Notes: a model not told the origin generated them from the sequence alone. A stretch of DNA of 64,000 bases from Castor canadensis (GCF_047511655.1 NC_133396.1:130395490-130459489), one strand, 5' to 3'; shown: positions 23,440 to 35,467, counted from the first letter of the stretch. Program-made: numbers and translations.

Positions 23440-24535
23440 TTTAATTTAAAAATGGGTGTCATGAGCACAGGAAAAGATGCTACATGTTGTTTGTCCTCAG
23501 GGAAATGCAAATCAAAGTGCTAGCTCAGTGACAGTCATTAAGATGGCTAGACTCAAAAGACTAACAGGGCTGGGTGCTAGTGGCTCATGCCTGTAATCCT
23601 AGCTACTCAGCAGGCAGAGATCAGGAGGATCTAGGTTCAGAGCCAACCCAGGCAAATAGTTCCAAGACTCTATCTTGAAAAAACCTTCACAAAAACAGGG
23701 CTGGTGGAGTGGCACAAGGTGAAGGCCCTGAATTCAAGCTCCAGTACCACAAAACAAAACAAAACAAGACTGACAGGGCTGGTGGAGTGGCTCAAGTGGT
23801 AGAGTGCCTGCCTAGCAAGCATGAGGCCCTGAGTTCAAACCCCAGTATTTCCAAAAAAAAAAGAAAGAAAGAAAAGAAAAGACTGACAATAACGAGTGCT
23901 GGCAAGGATATGGAGAAACAAGGACCATCATCCCTTGCTGGTGGGACTGTGAAATGGTGCAGCTGCTTTGGAGCACAGTGTGACAGTTCCTCAAGGGGTG
24001 AACATACAGCTACTGTGTGACTCAGATATTCCACTCCTCCGTCTATACCCAAGGGAAATAAAACACATACCCACACAACTTATCCATGAATATTTGTAGC
24101 AGCATTACTCAAAATAGCCAAAAGCTGAAACCAAGTGAATGTCCATAACTGATGAATGGATATATGAAAATGTATGTATATTACTTGATCATAAAAAGGA
24201 ATGAAGTACTGATACATACTACCACACGGATGAACTTCGGAATGATTATGCTAAGTGGAATAAGCCAGGTTACACATTGCAGAAAATGTTCAGTATAGAC
24301 AAATCAATAGGAACGCAAAGTAGATTAGAGGTTGCCTAGGATGGGAGGCGGGGGTTGGCGGTGAGATGGGGTAGTGACTGCCACTGGGTACAAGTTTCTT
24401 ATAAGGTTGATGAAATGTCTAAAATGGATGTGATGATGGTTACAAAACTGTGAATATACTAAAAACTGTTGAAGTTTATACTGTAAGTGGATAAATTATG
24501 TGGTGTGAATTACATCTCTATAAAGCTGGTGTTTT
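23440..24535 (+). mobile_element. L1M 3' end, sense, interrupted by SINEs
   Basis: Sense L1M phrases (GGGAAATGCAAATCAAAGTG near 23500; TTGCTGGTGGGACTGTGAAA near 23935; AGCAGCATTACTCAAAATAG near 24098; TAAAAAGGAATGAAGTACTG near 24192) resume after the SINE insertions. Confidence 0.85.
23567..23872 (+). repeat. SINE cluster nested in L1M (composite SINE, partial ID, full ID)
   Basis: A composite SINE (23567-23765) and a second ID-like unit (23777-23872) share GGCTGGTGGAGTGGC. The L1 words 'AGACT(C)..GACTAACA / GACTGACA' flank both ends, consistent with duplicated target DNA. Confidence 0.8.
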
Positions 24536-24984
24536 AAGAAAGAAATGCTATCATGTACTGTATGGTGCATTTGGGTAACTTGAGGCTCCAGCAACACCTG
24601 CAGCTCTCCTGGAGTGACCAGATCAGGTAAGACTAAGACAACTAGTATGGCTTTTTGTATCATCTGACTCTCTTCTCTTCCTTTGTCCCTTCTCCCCTCT
24701 CTCTTTTCCTGCTCAGACACTTACTATGAGACAAACACTGTCCTAGGCACTGAACTTGCACAAGCTGACCAAGACACAAGCCTGTCCTAAAGACTTTCAA
24801 ACCTCAATTCCTCTTGGGCCTTTGAAACAAAAGAAGCTTTTGTAGGGACCACTTCTCTATGTTCCAGGCCGTGAGAAAAAACCAAATCTTCTAACGTCAC
24901 ATAAATCTGCACTTCAGCGGTGGGGCTCTCGTGCCCATAAACAAGGGAGAACATTGCACAGACTCTAAAATCTTACAGCTCTTT
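24536..24984. other. Intergenic, nothing recognised
   Basis: Short unique stretch with no gene. Confidence 0.4.
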
Positions 24985-25345
24985 CGTTTTTCTATTAATC
25001 CATTTCTGTTGCCAATAACACAATGACACACACTGGGGAAGTTATAAAGAAGAGAGATTTATTTTTGCCTCTTGGTTCTCTAGGTCAAGGTCAAGGGGCA
25101 CATCCAGCAATGGTCTTCTTGCTGGCAGACTCCTGAGGCAGAACAAGGAATCACATGGCAAGTGACAGGGAGCAGGTGGGTGCATATGTGTCTCTCTCTT
25201 TTTATAAAGCTTCTAGGATTCAATTATGGGGGCTCCACCCTAATAACCTTATCTGATTTATCTGATCCCATCATTGAATTAAATTTCCACCCTCTGAAGT
25301 TTTCACAATGGGGATTAAATTTCAACTCATGAAGCCTTGAGAAGC
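24985..25345 (-). mobile_element. MaLR-type (ERVL-MaLR, MST/MLT1-like) solo LTR, antisense
   Basis: Read on the - strand it contains TTGAAATTTAATCCCCATTG, GGTGGAGCCCCCATAATTG and AATAAATCTCTCTTCTTTAT, the order seen in MST/MLT LTRs. No internal retroviral genes adjoin it. Confidence 0.7.
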
Positions 25346-26369
25346 ATACTCAATCCATTCCTGGGTAGCAGATCCTCCTCTCCAAGCTGGGTGACAGCAT
25401 CCTCCCAGGTAAGGAAGGTGATGTGTCCTTCCCCTTGGGTCTCAGGACTCAGACACTGCACAGCTGGAGTTCACTGAGGACACACTCCTCGGGGGTGGGT
25501 GAGCAAACCCCTCACTTCTCAGATGGCCATGGGTGAACACTGCCATTCCTCGCTCACCAGCCTTTCCAGCAGGCTCATGTATACTTCCCTGTAAGGTGGT
25601 GGTGCACACAGAGGACCTAAGCACTTGGGTCCTGGTTCCACCAGGAATCCTTGAACCCTAACATCTGCCATTCCATGCTTGAACTTGTCCCTTATTCCTC
25701 TCAGTGTCAAACTGCCTTCCAGCCTGAGGCCTGTGTCTTATCTCATCCAGCTCTTGTTCTGGATTGATGACTGCTCCGTGCTTGTTTTCCTCCACAATGA
25801 CAGTTACCATGGGTTACAGTATTGGTGAGCACATCTTATCTCTTGTTACACTGCAGATTCTTGTTACCTGCTGCTTCCTGGTTCAGCCCTGTCCACTGTT
25901 GCTCTGAGTCCTAGCTTGGAATTAGCCTCTGGCTCCTCCTGGACACTTGCTGACTCCAGACCCATTCTTCCCCTCCAAGAACCAGTCTTGGCAGAACTTC
26001 ACGGGGACAGTGAGGTGGATGGTCATCACTCCACCACCTTGGTCAATGGGTACTGGTCATCCATCTTGGCTTCCCGCCTCCCCTACTTCAGTACGCATCT
26101 GCCTTTTCCTAGAATCTTCTCTTTGGAGAAGCGTTTTTCATGAGACATAGTGAAGATGATTCAGAGATAGCTTCTAAAACCTTGTTTTTGCTTAGCAAGG
26201 CCCAGTCTATGACAACTGCTTCCTGTCTTAGAAATTACGTCTCCAAAGGCAATAGCAATGAAGGGACTGAAATGGCCTTCCTGCTGGCAATAAATTGAGT
26301 TTTCCAAAGTGGCTTCCCATTTCACAAGCTCTTCCTGAGCCTTACCAAGAGGTGGGGTCCATGGCCTCT
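25346..26369. other. Intergenic, nothing recognised
   Basis: Moderately GC-rich unique sequence. The overlapping short frames near 25.9-26.1 kb lack recognisable domains. Confidence 0.45.
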
Positions 26370-26765
26370 TTCCCTAAAACCAGGTGGGTTTTGTGATGGT
26401 CTCAAAGAGACCAAGTGGAGCACAAGTGGAGTTCTGCCTGTAAGTCTGGCTTTCAGCAGGCAAGCCAGCTTCCCTGGCTCTGTCTTGTGGGTGCTTGTCC
26501 TTGTAACCCAGCTACCAGGCTGTGAGAGAGTCGAGGCCTCAGCTGAAGTCTTAGCTGACAACCAGCCTCAGGCTCCAGCTACAGGAGCAAGGAATTCCTC
26601 ATAATGACTCCAGCCTGCTACCATCCAGCGAGCACATGGCAGATTGCGAGGAGATGTGTAGCTGAGCTCAGTAAACCCTCAGAACCATGAACAACCAAAG
26701 GACATGGTTGTTGTTTTAAACTACTAAGTTTGGCATGGTTTGTTACAGAGCAATAGAAAGAACAC
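26370..26765 (+). mobile_element. MLT1-like solo LTR, sense, decayed
   Basis: The 3' part reads GAGCTCAGTAAACCCTCAGAACCATGA (26666-26692), then TGTTGTTTTAAACTACTAAG and GTTTGTTACAGAGCAATAGA, typical of MLT1 ends. The 5' limit is approximate. Confidence 0.65.
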
Positions 26766-26769
26766 TGCT

Positions 26770-26975
26770 TTGCCAGGTGCTGGTGGCTCACACCTATAAT
26801 CCTAGCTACTCAGGAGGCAGAGATCAGGAGAACTGAGGTTTGAATGAAGCCAGCCTGGACAAATAGTTCATGAGATCCTATCTCGAAAACACCTAACACA
26901 AAAAGGGCTGGTGGAGTGGCTCAAGGCGTAGACCCTCAGTTCAAGCCCTAGTACCGGAAACAAAAAAAAAAACCA
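26770..26975 (+). mobile_element. Composite SINE (B1-like plus ID-like), well preserved
   Basis: GGTGCTGGTGGCTCACACC, AGCTACTCAGGAGGCAGAGA, GGGCTGGTGGAGTGGCTCAA and an A-rich tail. A copy of the lineage-typical composite element. Confidence 0.9.
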
Positions 26976-27009
26976 AAACACTGCTTCATTTCCCCATGCC
27001 ACAAGCCTA

Positions 27010-27120
27010 ACTCCATCTTTTTATTTTATTTTATTTTATTTTGGCAGTGCTGGGGACAGAATACAGGGCCTCCTGTACTGGACAAGTGTTCTACCCCTTG
27101 ACATACCCCCCAGGCCCTCT
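27010..27120 (-). repeat. ID-like SINE, antisense, with (TTTTA)n tail
   Basis: The tail TTTTATTTTATTTTATTTTA is followed by GTGCTGGGGACAGAATACAG. Confidence 0.8.
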
Positions 27121-27489
27121 AATTATCCTTTATTGCTTGGCTTATTGGCATGTCATCTCTCCTAATAGCTCCTCAGTCCCCACAGTGAAGCCAACACCCC
27201 TCCCCCAGAACAGCCAGTTCCCTGACTCTGCCAGTCTCCAATACCCTTCCCTGTCAAGTCTCATGGAATCTTCCTGGCACCTAGTGGGTGCACGGGTAGA
27301 TGGATGATGGGAGAGAGATCTTGGGAAAAGAACATTTGCCACTGAAGAGAAGAGGGCCTTGAATTGCCAAACAAGAGCTTCCGCTACCTTCACAAGCCTT
27401 TTCTCTGATCCACATCCCAGGGTACTTTGGGCTTCTTTGCTGGGGACCTAGGATATCTTGAGTCAGAGTCAAATGAATCTAGGCATCAG

Positions 27490-27602
27490 CCAGGTGTGAT
27501 AGCACACGCTTGTAATCCTAGAACTCAGGAGGTGGAGGAGGAGAATCATGAGTTCAACGCCAATCTTAGCTACATAGCAAGATCCTGTCTATTAAAAAAA
27601 AG
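27490..27602 (+). repeat. B1-like SINE
   Basis: CCAGGTGTGATAGCACACG, TGTAATCCTAGAACTCAGG and an A-tail. Confidence 0.85.
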
Positions 27603-27708
27603 AATCTAGGTATCAAGTGATTCTAGTCAAAATCGCTGTTCAACCTGGATTTTCTTCAGTTACAGAGTGTGTGAGTGAGGCTGCAGAAAAGTGTCATTCA
27701 TAAACTCA

Positions 27709-27721
27709 CCAGCAGGTGGCC
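27709..27721 (+). promoter_or_regulatory. CTCF-like motif
   Basis: The + strand reads CCAGCAGGTGGCC, fitting the CTCF core. It points toward CSRP1. Confidence 0.45.
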
Positions 27722-28667
27722 ACCTATTCATGGTTCTTATCTTGCAAAGTTTTCGGATTTATGTGTGCACACGTTCACAAAATATTAACTAAGCACCATG
27801 CGATCTACAAAGATGAGCAGGCTGCAACTCTGGCCCTTCCCAGACCTTCTGGGCTAGTAAACGCCATGCTTCTTGAGCTTGTCTTTGGGGCGAAATAGTT
27901 CCCACAAGTCACCAAATCTTTTCTTCTATCACAGAGTGCAAGTTTATGCGGTGGCCCTTGATGGAGCAGAGTTGTCAAGGGTCTTGCCTTATTTCTAGGC
28001 CACTTTGCCGCATTAAGAGGATTAGGCGCTGATCATGGAGGGGCTGGAGCAGCAGCAGTAGACTGTGCCAGACCAGGGAACTGGAAGAACCAAGGTTATA
28101 AAGCAGAAAGGAAACAAAGTGCTCAAGAGCAAGGGAGGGCTGGAGTGACAGTGTCTGGGCTGGTCGGGAAAGTCCTCTGGAGCCTCCTCCACCCCTGGGG
28201 CTATGCTTGTCTCTCTAGAGTTGGCAGAGCTCAGAAGGGTGGTTCTATGCTCACCGCCCCAGGACACTGTGTCCCTGCTCTCGCACTGGCCTCTGAACAT
28301 GAACCTCACAGCCCTCTTGTTTTCCCTCCTACCCTGACTGAGAGCCACGCCACAAACTTGCCTATTTTGGACAGAGGCTGTAGAAGAGGCAAGAGAGCAG
28401 TGATCCTCTTCATAGCTGTCAGGTCATTGGGCCCAGGAGAGGGAAAGAGGAAGTGGCTATTTAAAAAGCTATTTAGACTATTTCACAATCTCCTTGAGGA
28501 CCCAGCCCTGCGCCACCCCTGTGAGTTTCTGAATCACCTTTTGAGGTCTCCGACACTGTGAAATCAAACTGGGTTTCCTCAGTATCCATTTTGTTCTTTG
28601 TTCATGGATTTTTCCATCTTGGTGACTGCTGCACATCCTTGCCTTTTCTGGTTTTTCTTTGAGCCAC

Positions 28668-29102
28668 TACAATGGTTTGGATATGATTTATCTCCCAACA
28701 TTTCATGTGCTGGGAGGTTGATTCCAGGGTCATGTTGTTGAGAAGTGCTGGGACCGTTAAGAGGGTGCGCCCTAGTGGGAGGTGATTGAATCATGACCAC
28801 CCTCCTGAAGGGATCAGTGCTGGTCTCTTGGGGTGGGTCAGGTCTGCCAGGAGTGGATTAGGTTGTTTTGAAAGAGTGAGCTTGACCCCTGCCCATCTCC
28901 TGCTTCTTTTCTTGCCATGAGGCCTTTCTCTCACACACAACCTCCTACCACGTGATGCTATCTGTGAGGAGGCCAGAAGTCCATGTTAGTGTTATGTTCT
29001 TAGACATCCAAAACTGTGAGCTAAGTAAAGCAAACTTCTTTTCCTTATAAAATATCCAGTCTTAGGTATTTTGTTATAGCAATAAAAAAAGGACTAAGAT
29101 AG
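28668..29102 (+). mobile_element. MST-type (ERVL-MaLR) solo LTR
   Basis: It begins AATGGTTTGGATATGATTTA and contains CTAGTGGGAGGTGATTGAAT, CAAAACTGTGAGCTAAGTAA, TTCCTTATAAAATATCCAGT and ATAGCAATAAAAAAAGGACT: the full order of an MST LTR. No internal region is present. Confidence 0.85.
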
Positions 29103-29402
29103 TTGGCAATTTCATTTCTCCAATAAACCCAAGGACTTCTAGGAATCCTTCTTGGGAAGCATGAATGCAGAGACTGAGAAATGCAAGTCAGGAATGCTGG
29201 GCTCCATTCCACTACCCCATTTTGTCTTGCCTCATCACTGCTTGGTCACAGTAGATAGGGCCAGAGCCAGGAAGAAATTTGAAACATCACCTATATGTGC
29301 AGGTTGACCTATTCATATTTCCAAGAGCTCATGATGGCCTACCAGGGATGATATACAATTAGCACAAACTTCCCTTTCTTAACAATAAGTAATTTTAAAT
29401 GT
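29103..29402. other. Intergenic, nothing recognised
   Basis: Short unique stretch. Confidence 0.4.
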
Positions 29403-29730
29403 ATTTTTTTGTGGTACTGGAGTTTGAACTCAGGGCCTTGTACTGTTAGGCAAACTCTCTGCCACCTGAACCATGCCTCTAGCACTTTTTGCTTTTTAAG
29501 TTTTTTTTTTTTTTTTTTTTTGTTTAGATAGGGTCTTGTGTTTTTCCCCAGGCACCGACCACATGTCTAGGGCCTCCCATGTAGTTTGGACTACAGTCAT
29601 GCACCACTATACCCAATTTACTGGGTGAGGTAGGGTCTTGTGAACTTTTTGCCCAGGCTTGAATCCAGATCCTTCTGATTTCTGCTTCTTAAATAGCTGG
29701 GATTACAGATGTGAGCCCCCACACCTGGCA
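29403..29730 (-). mobile_element. Composite SINE, antisense, with internal T-run
   Basis: GGAGTTTGAACTCAGGGCC, ACCATGCCTCTAGC, a T-run near 29500, then two B1-like arms ending GGGATTACAGATGTGAGCC. Confidence 0.85.
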
Positions 29731-30121
29731 ACCACAATCTTTTTTGTTAAGACAAACACAGCTGTATGTGAAGGAGAATACAAAATTCAAATAAACATTT
29801 ATAAAAAAATAAGATTTCAAGATCCTGGAATTGAGCTGATTCTGCCAATATTTGAGGTCCTTACAATGCACACATTGACCCCTCTTTGCTGTCAGGGGCC
29901 CTTCAATAGATGCTGAAGTAGTTTGACCTCTCATCTGATGCCTGATGAGAGCTGAAGTCTGGATCATGGTCACAAAGCCACTTAAGTTAGTTACTGCTCT
30001 ACACTTCCGTGTCTTCAAGTGCAAAAATAGTCCTGACATCACCCAGTGACTATGGAGAATAAAGGAGAGGGCTGTGTAAAGTATCTGACATGTAGTAAGT
30101 GCTCAATCCATTATTATTAAT
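29731..30121. other. Intergenic, nothing recognised apart from possible MIR-like sequence at its right end
   Basis: The sequence near 30040-30120 (GTATCTGACATGTAGTAAGTG) looks MIR-derived. Confidence 0.4.
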
Positions 30122-30330
30122 AGGTTTTATTTTGGGGGTTTGAACTCTGGGCCTTGGGCTTGCTAGGCAAGTAGGCAAGCACTCTACGTACCACTCGAGC
30201 GATGCCCCCAGCCCTTTCTGACTTAATTTATTTTTCAGGTATGGTCTTAAGATTTTGCCTGGGGTTGCAGACCTTGATCGTTCTCTGGTGTAGCTGGGAT
30301 TATAGGTGTATACCATCATGCCTGATTGTT
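30122..30330 (-). repeat. Composite SINE, antisense
   Basis: GGGTTTGAACTCTGGGCC, GCAAGCACTCTACGTACCAC and GTAGCTGGGATTATAGGTG. Confidence 0.8.
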
Positions 30331-30573
30331 AGTAGTATTTTTAATGATTGATGACCAAACTGAGATGCCAACTTCAAGTTTAGGACCAGATCCTTTAAGG
30401 AGTAGTGGCTCCTAGTGATCTCAGGAGTTTTCTTTTTCTTTGGGGGTCTATTTCGGCTTTGGAGTGGCTCTGAACACTCCCTGGAAGCAGGGAGAGGGTC
30501 TGATGGAAAATAATCTGTGCAGTCAGCTCTTTACTTCCAGAACCATCATTTTCCCCAATTTGTTTCTTTGGCT

Positions 30574-30631
30574 TTACGGAACCTTCAACCTCTCCAAGAA
30601 GATTACAGAACCTTCAACCTCTCCAAGAAGA
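30574..30631. repeat. 29-bp tandem duplication, two copies
   Basis: GAACCTTCAACCTCTCCAAG recurs at 30579 and 30608, with one difference per 29-bp unit. Confidence 0.9.
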
Positions 30632-31894
30632 AATTGGGGAGACAAGTCATAGATTTTTCTGGGGTGCAGAGAAGGGGAAGCAATATTAAATGGCTTAATA
30701 GTAAAGGGATAAATATCACTGTAGCAAGGAGTACTAAATGCCATGTCCCCAACTGTTACCTTTCTTGTCCCCTTTGTTCATCTTCTTCCCCAATCATTGC
30801 CACACTTCTTAGGTCTCACCTGGAACAGCTCAAAACAGGCTCAGCCTATGTGTGTCATAGGTTCCCTCTTCCACGGAAACTTCTTTCCCTTGGCCTGGGT
30901 GTCCAAGGTGTTGCCCTACATCTCTTTTCCCATTTCTTTTGTTGGATCTCAGCCACACTCAAACATTAGTATCCTTTGGTTCTGAGCCTGCTCTTCTCCC
31001 CAAACCTTCTCTCTGGACTGAAGACCTCAATGTCTGTCTCCAGCCCTGGTTCCTCATTTCCTCTCTGTGTAGAGCTCCCTCCTAGACAGTTCTACTTGAT
31101 GCTCCACAGGCAGCTCAAATCTGAGGAAAATGAACTCGTGATCTCACCCTGCCCTTGGCTGGCAGTTTGTCCTGAATTACCTCTTACAGAGTTGCCAACC
31201 CAGAGAAGAGGAGTCATCCCTGAGCCTCTCTCCCTTTCTGCGGTACTCTGCACCCTGTCCCCAGAAGCCAGTTGGTCACCATCTGGCAGATTCTGTCTTT
31301 TCATTTACTCTCCAGGCTACCTTTTTGTCCCCAAGGCTATTGCCAGCCATCATCTCTTTCTTAGACGGCTGCAACAATCTGATGTCAGCTCACCCCCTTC
31401 TCATCTAGTCTTGTAGTCAGCTATAGTCATTTCATAAAATGCACTTTAAACTGACTGTGCATTTCCCTGTTTAAAATCCCTCAAATTCCCAGTTCCCTCA
31501 AGAATTTTCACCCCTTCAAATGGTTGACAATGGCTGGTCCTTGCCTACCTGTTAGCCTCATTTCTTATGGAACTTTATCTTTTCATTCTGGGTATCAGTT
31601 CTGTTGAGGAACTTGCAGTTCCTTGGTTGAACAATGCTATTCCAAGATCCTGTCCCTTCTCCTTGATTCCTGGATGACTTTGCGTCATCACCCCTGACCC
31701 TGTGCCTTTCCCCAGTCCTCTCACTGTCCTCTATATCCCTTCCCTTGTGGGAAGATAGAGGTTTATGATTAGATCGCAAACTCTTTGAGGTCAGGGTCCA
31801 AGTCAGGTTTTTCCTGGTATTCCTAGCACCTGTAGTGTATAAAAGCACAGAGTAGGACCTCAACACATGTCTGCTGAGTGAATGCATGGGCAGA

Positions 31895-31955
31895 TACATG
31901 GATGGACAGACAGATGGATAGATAGACAGATAGATGGCTGGATGGACATGTGAGA
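31895..31955. repeat. GATA/GACA/GATG-rich microsatellite, imperfect
   Basis: GGACAGACAGATGGATAGAT-type repeats. Confidence 0.8.
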
Positions 31956-33214
31956 AATCTCTGTCGTAGTATGAATCTCGAAGCTCTCTAGTATCATGGG
32001 CAGAGAGAAACCAGTCATATTCCCTCATCTTCCCTCAGCCTCATACTCAGGTCCCGCTTACCTGAGACCAATGGGCAAAAGAAAAACTTTGAAGGAGGAA
32101 GGGAAGAGAAGATGTGACATCAGGAAGAAAAAGAGAAGATGCCAGAGAAGGCACAGAGGAAGTTGGATCAGAGGCCAGACGACCTACAGCTTGCTACTCC
32201 ATCCCCAGGAGCCATTCAGTACTAACTGAGAGGCAGTGGAGCGGGTAGTGCACAGAGAGGAAATGCAGGTACTGAAAAGTTCAGACAGTTTTGAGAGTCC
32301 AGAGGAGCAGCCAAGCCCCCATCAAGCCCCCAGCAGAGAACTGCTTGCTGATGAGCTCTGACTGCATCGTCTCTGCAGATGTGCTGCTGCTGGCTGGCTG
32401 GAGCCAGGCTGGGCACAGTTACATAACTGAGGTCAGGCAAATGAATATCTCGGTGCTGAGAAAATTTAGGCTTACTGGCTTTTTTGTGATTTCAGCATCA
32501 GGCTCATGCCTATTTGCATGGTGGGTAATACCCACCCACATCACCTCTGATTCAGCCCAGCCCTAATTTGCTTTACCTGCAAACAGCCACTTAAGACTAA
32601 GCCCAGATGGTCGACAGCAAGCAGGGAGGGCAACACAAGCCAGACAGTGTGATGTTCTGGAAAACAGCAGAGAAAGCAGGACCTGCTTGGCTTCCTTTAT
32701 CTCCAGCTCTGCCTAGGTAACTCCTAAGATGTGTGTACTGACCCAGTCTTCGGGTTGTCATACATGCATATGACTAGGACTGCTTGAGAGGCAGCTGTGC
32801 TGGCTTAGTTTAGTTATAGACTATCACTCACCATTTAAACCCTTCTAGTTTGGGTGATGCATTGTCTACCCACTCAGTTGACAAGATGCTTTAAGGTCTC
32901 CTGAGAGAGATCCAAGTGTGACTACAGGTCCTGTTTTTCTTTTCCTGGACAGTCCTAAGAACATTTCACAGGACAGGTTAGCATGCTGTCATGGGGAAAT
33001 CTATCAACAGACCAGCAACTTCAGAGAAGACAAACTCAGACCAAAGAAGGAAATGTGGCCTGTGTTCTTTGGTGAAGTCTTGGGCGGAGTTCCAAGGCCC
33101 ATCTCTCCAGGTTTCCAAGTCCAGAAGGAACAGGGGAACCCCCATAGGATCCATATCTTTGGGCAGCAAGCCCATGCTCTAACACTGATTGTAGTTCTGC
33201 AACTCTTTGTTGGT

Positions 33215-33352
33215 TGTTTGTTTTTGAAACAGGGTCTCACTATGTAGCCGGGCTGGTCCAGTACTTGCCATGTGCCTTGGGCTGATCCTGAACTTGAGAT
33301 CCTCTTGCTTCAGTCTCCCAAGTGCTGGGATTACAGATGTGCACACCACAGG
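33215..33352 (-). repeat. B1-like SINE, antisense
   Basis: GAAACAGGGTCTCACTATGT and CCAAGTGCTGGGATTACAG. Confidence 0.85.
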
Positions 33353-33829
33353 CTTCTGAAAAGCCCATTTTTCAGAACTGTGGGTTTTTGTTATTGTTGT
33401 TGAGGGGGAGTAGGCATCTTTTTTAAGTAGCAGGGAAGGTGGGGAAAGATGAGGAGACAAGGAGCTATTGGAGGACGGAGTTAACATTGATTGAGTGTCT
33501 ACCCTATTATGGGCACTGCTGAAGATTTTCAGGTCTATAGGGTCTTATTTTATCCCCCACGACATCCCGGTGGTTTATACCCCTTTCACAGATGAACCTG
33601 AAGCCTGCAAGAGCTGTCTAGGCCCAGGGCTCAGATAGTAGATAGAACGAACAGGACCAGATTTGCCCTATAAGGACTCTGGTGCCCAAGATCTGTCTCT
33701 TAGATTCTGCCACCAGGACAGGCAATTTTGAGGCCCCTCCCACCTTCCTTAGAGGATCGAGTTTATCACAGGTCTTCCTTTCCATCTGGCTGAGAGGGAA
33801 ACCCAGAGAGGCCCATTGCACGTGCAAAG

Positions 33830-34330
33830 CCTTTCCATCTGGGCGGTGGCGGCGCGGCGCACAGTGGGACCGCAGCACGGGCGGGAGTGGGCATCTCCTG
33901 CCGGCCGCCCGGGTCTGGGATGGGGGTGGGAGTGCAGCGCCGCGGGGCTTCGCGCGGTGACATCAGCCCTGTTGTGGTGCAGTGTGCAAAGCCTAATAAC
34001 TGGTTGGCGTGGCGCGGGACACGCCTTCCCCGGAGCGGAACAAAACCGCGCGCAGCCGGACGCACCCAGCCGTCGCTTCTGAGAACTCCTGCGACCGCGC
34101 GCCGCCCGCCCAGCAGCTGCCAGGTGAGTGCGCCCCGGCCACCCCGCGCGGGCTCCTCCGCTGCGGCCCCCCCGCACCTGAGCATCGCCCCTCTCTGACC
34201 CCTGCAGCACGGGCGCCTGGGACGCACCCAGGGCTCCAGATCACTCTCGCTCCACCTCGGCCCTAGCGGCTGGGAAGAAAGTTTGGCGGAAAAGTGATGC
34301 GGACGAGGAATTGTGAGGTGACTGCAGTTA
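33830..34330 (+). promoter_or_regulatory. CSRP1: CSRP1 CpG-island promoter
   Basis: CpG-rich sequence surrounds exon 1, in sharp contrast to the CpG-poor flanks. There is no clear TATA box. A CRE-like TGACATCA (one mismatch to TGACGTCA) lies at 33958-33965, followed by GC-rich sequence into exon 1. I see no consensus CArG box in the proximal promoter. The nearest perfect ones are in the introns. Confidence 0.8.
34040..34123 (+). other. CSRP1: CSRP1 exon 1, 5' untranslated (start approximate)
   Basis: The exon ends in GCTGCCAG followed by the strong donor GTGAGT at 34124. Joined to exon 2 this gives CTGCCAG-AATGCCG, the leader/start junction known for CSRP1 mRNAs. The 3' end is exact and the 5' end is an estimate. 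No ATG lies between 34040 and the donor. Confidence 0.8.
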
Positions 34331-35465
34331 GGCCGGGAGGTGCTTCTCTTTCCAGGAGACGTTGGGACCCTTTCTACCCTGGATGCAGTTGACGCCGCTG
34401 ACCCAGGGCGACCCGGTTTCCCCCCCACCCCCCAAGCGCCCGCAGGTCAGGCAGAACAATTGGCGATTCTGCGGGTCACTGACACTCATTGTATGACCGA
34501 GAGATGAGGGCACCAGTGCCACCACCTCCCTCACGCTCCTCCCCTTGGAGAAAGTGCCCGTGGGTGGGGCGGGGAAAAACATCTGGCCTTGTGCGCGTGG
34601 TCTTGGGCATCTGTGCCCCAGAGCGCAGGTGTGAGTTTTCCTTTTTCTGAAAGAATTCAGTGGAAAATGCGTGGTTCCACCTCCCCCACCCAAGTCTTGG
34701 TGCTAGGTTGGGGACCTGTTACTGCAACCTGAAAGAGCAGAGATAGGAAGTGTTTTGAAAGCTGACGAGCAAAAAAGGGGCTGATATCGAGCACACTTAG
34801 AATGTTGCAATATTTTACCCAACAAACAACCCACTGAGGCAGGTGTTTTATCTGATGGTGCAGGCTTGGCCGTGTTTTGCATACTTTCGGTTCTCCGTGC
34901 TATTGTAATCTACTCAGGGTCCGGGTCCTGGTTGGGATCAAGAGTGTGACATCAGGTCATTCCTAAGGTCCTGGGCTCCCTGGGAGTGAATGAATGGGCA
35001 GGTCCTTCCCACGCCCCCATCCCCCCTCCGCTCCAGATCACTGGGCTTTGGTGGGAAGTTTATCATGAAGAGGTGGCCTGGGTCTTGGTGAGAAGTGTGT
35101 AGAAGGCAGGCAGACTGAGTTTTGACTCTTGGATTTGCCACTTAATTCACAGGTGACCTTGGACAAGTGACAACTTCACCATGCCTCAATTTCTTTCAGG
35201 GCAGGTACTTGAGGTATAGCATACAGGATCTCTAACACAGTAGCACTCAAGTACTTCCTCCTTCTGTCCTCCCCCTACCTGTACTTCCTTGAAGAAACTA
35301 AGTTGACTGACTGGAGCTGTTAGCTTCCTCTGTCATCTCAGGCCAGGTTGGGGACTGTTCCTAGGTTGGATCAGGCGACTGGGTTCTGAACTTCCCCTAT
35401 AGTACCTGGATGGCTGCCTCCAGATTCTCAAGGGCCACCCCTGAGAGACAGAAAGGAGGAAGGGA

Positions 35466-35467
<2 letters not shown>

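Larger units (their letters stand above)
27121..28667. other. Intergenic with a SINE and a CTCF-like motif
   Basis: A B1-like SINE at 27490-27602 and the motif at 27709. The open frames around 28.0-28.5 kb are unsupported. Confidence 0.5.
30331..33219. other. Intergenic, mostly unique, 5' of CSRP1
   Basis: Contains a 29-bp tandem duplication (30574-30631) and a GATA-like run near 31.9 kb. The open frames of 100-156 codons show no recognisable domain. Confidence 0.5.
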
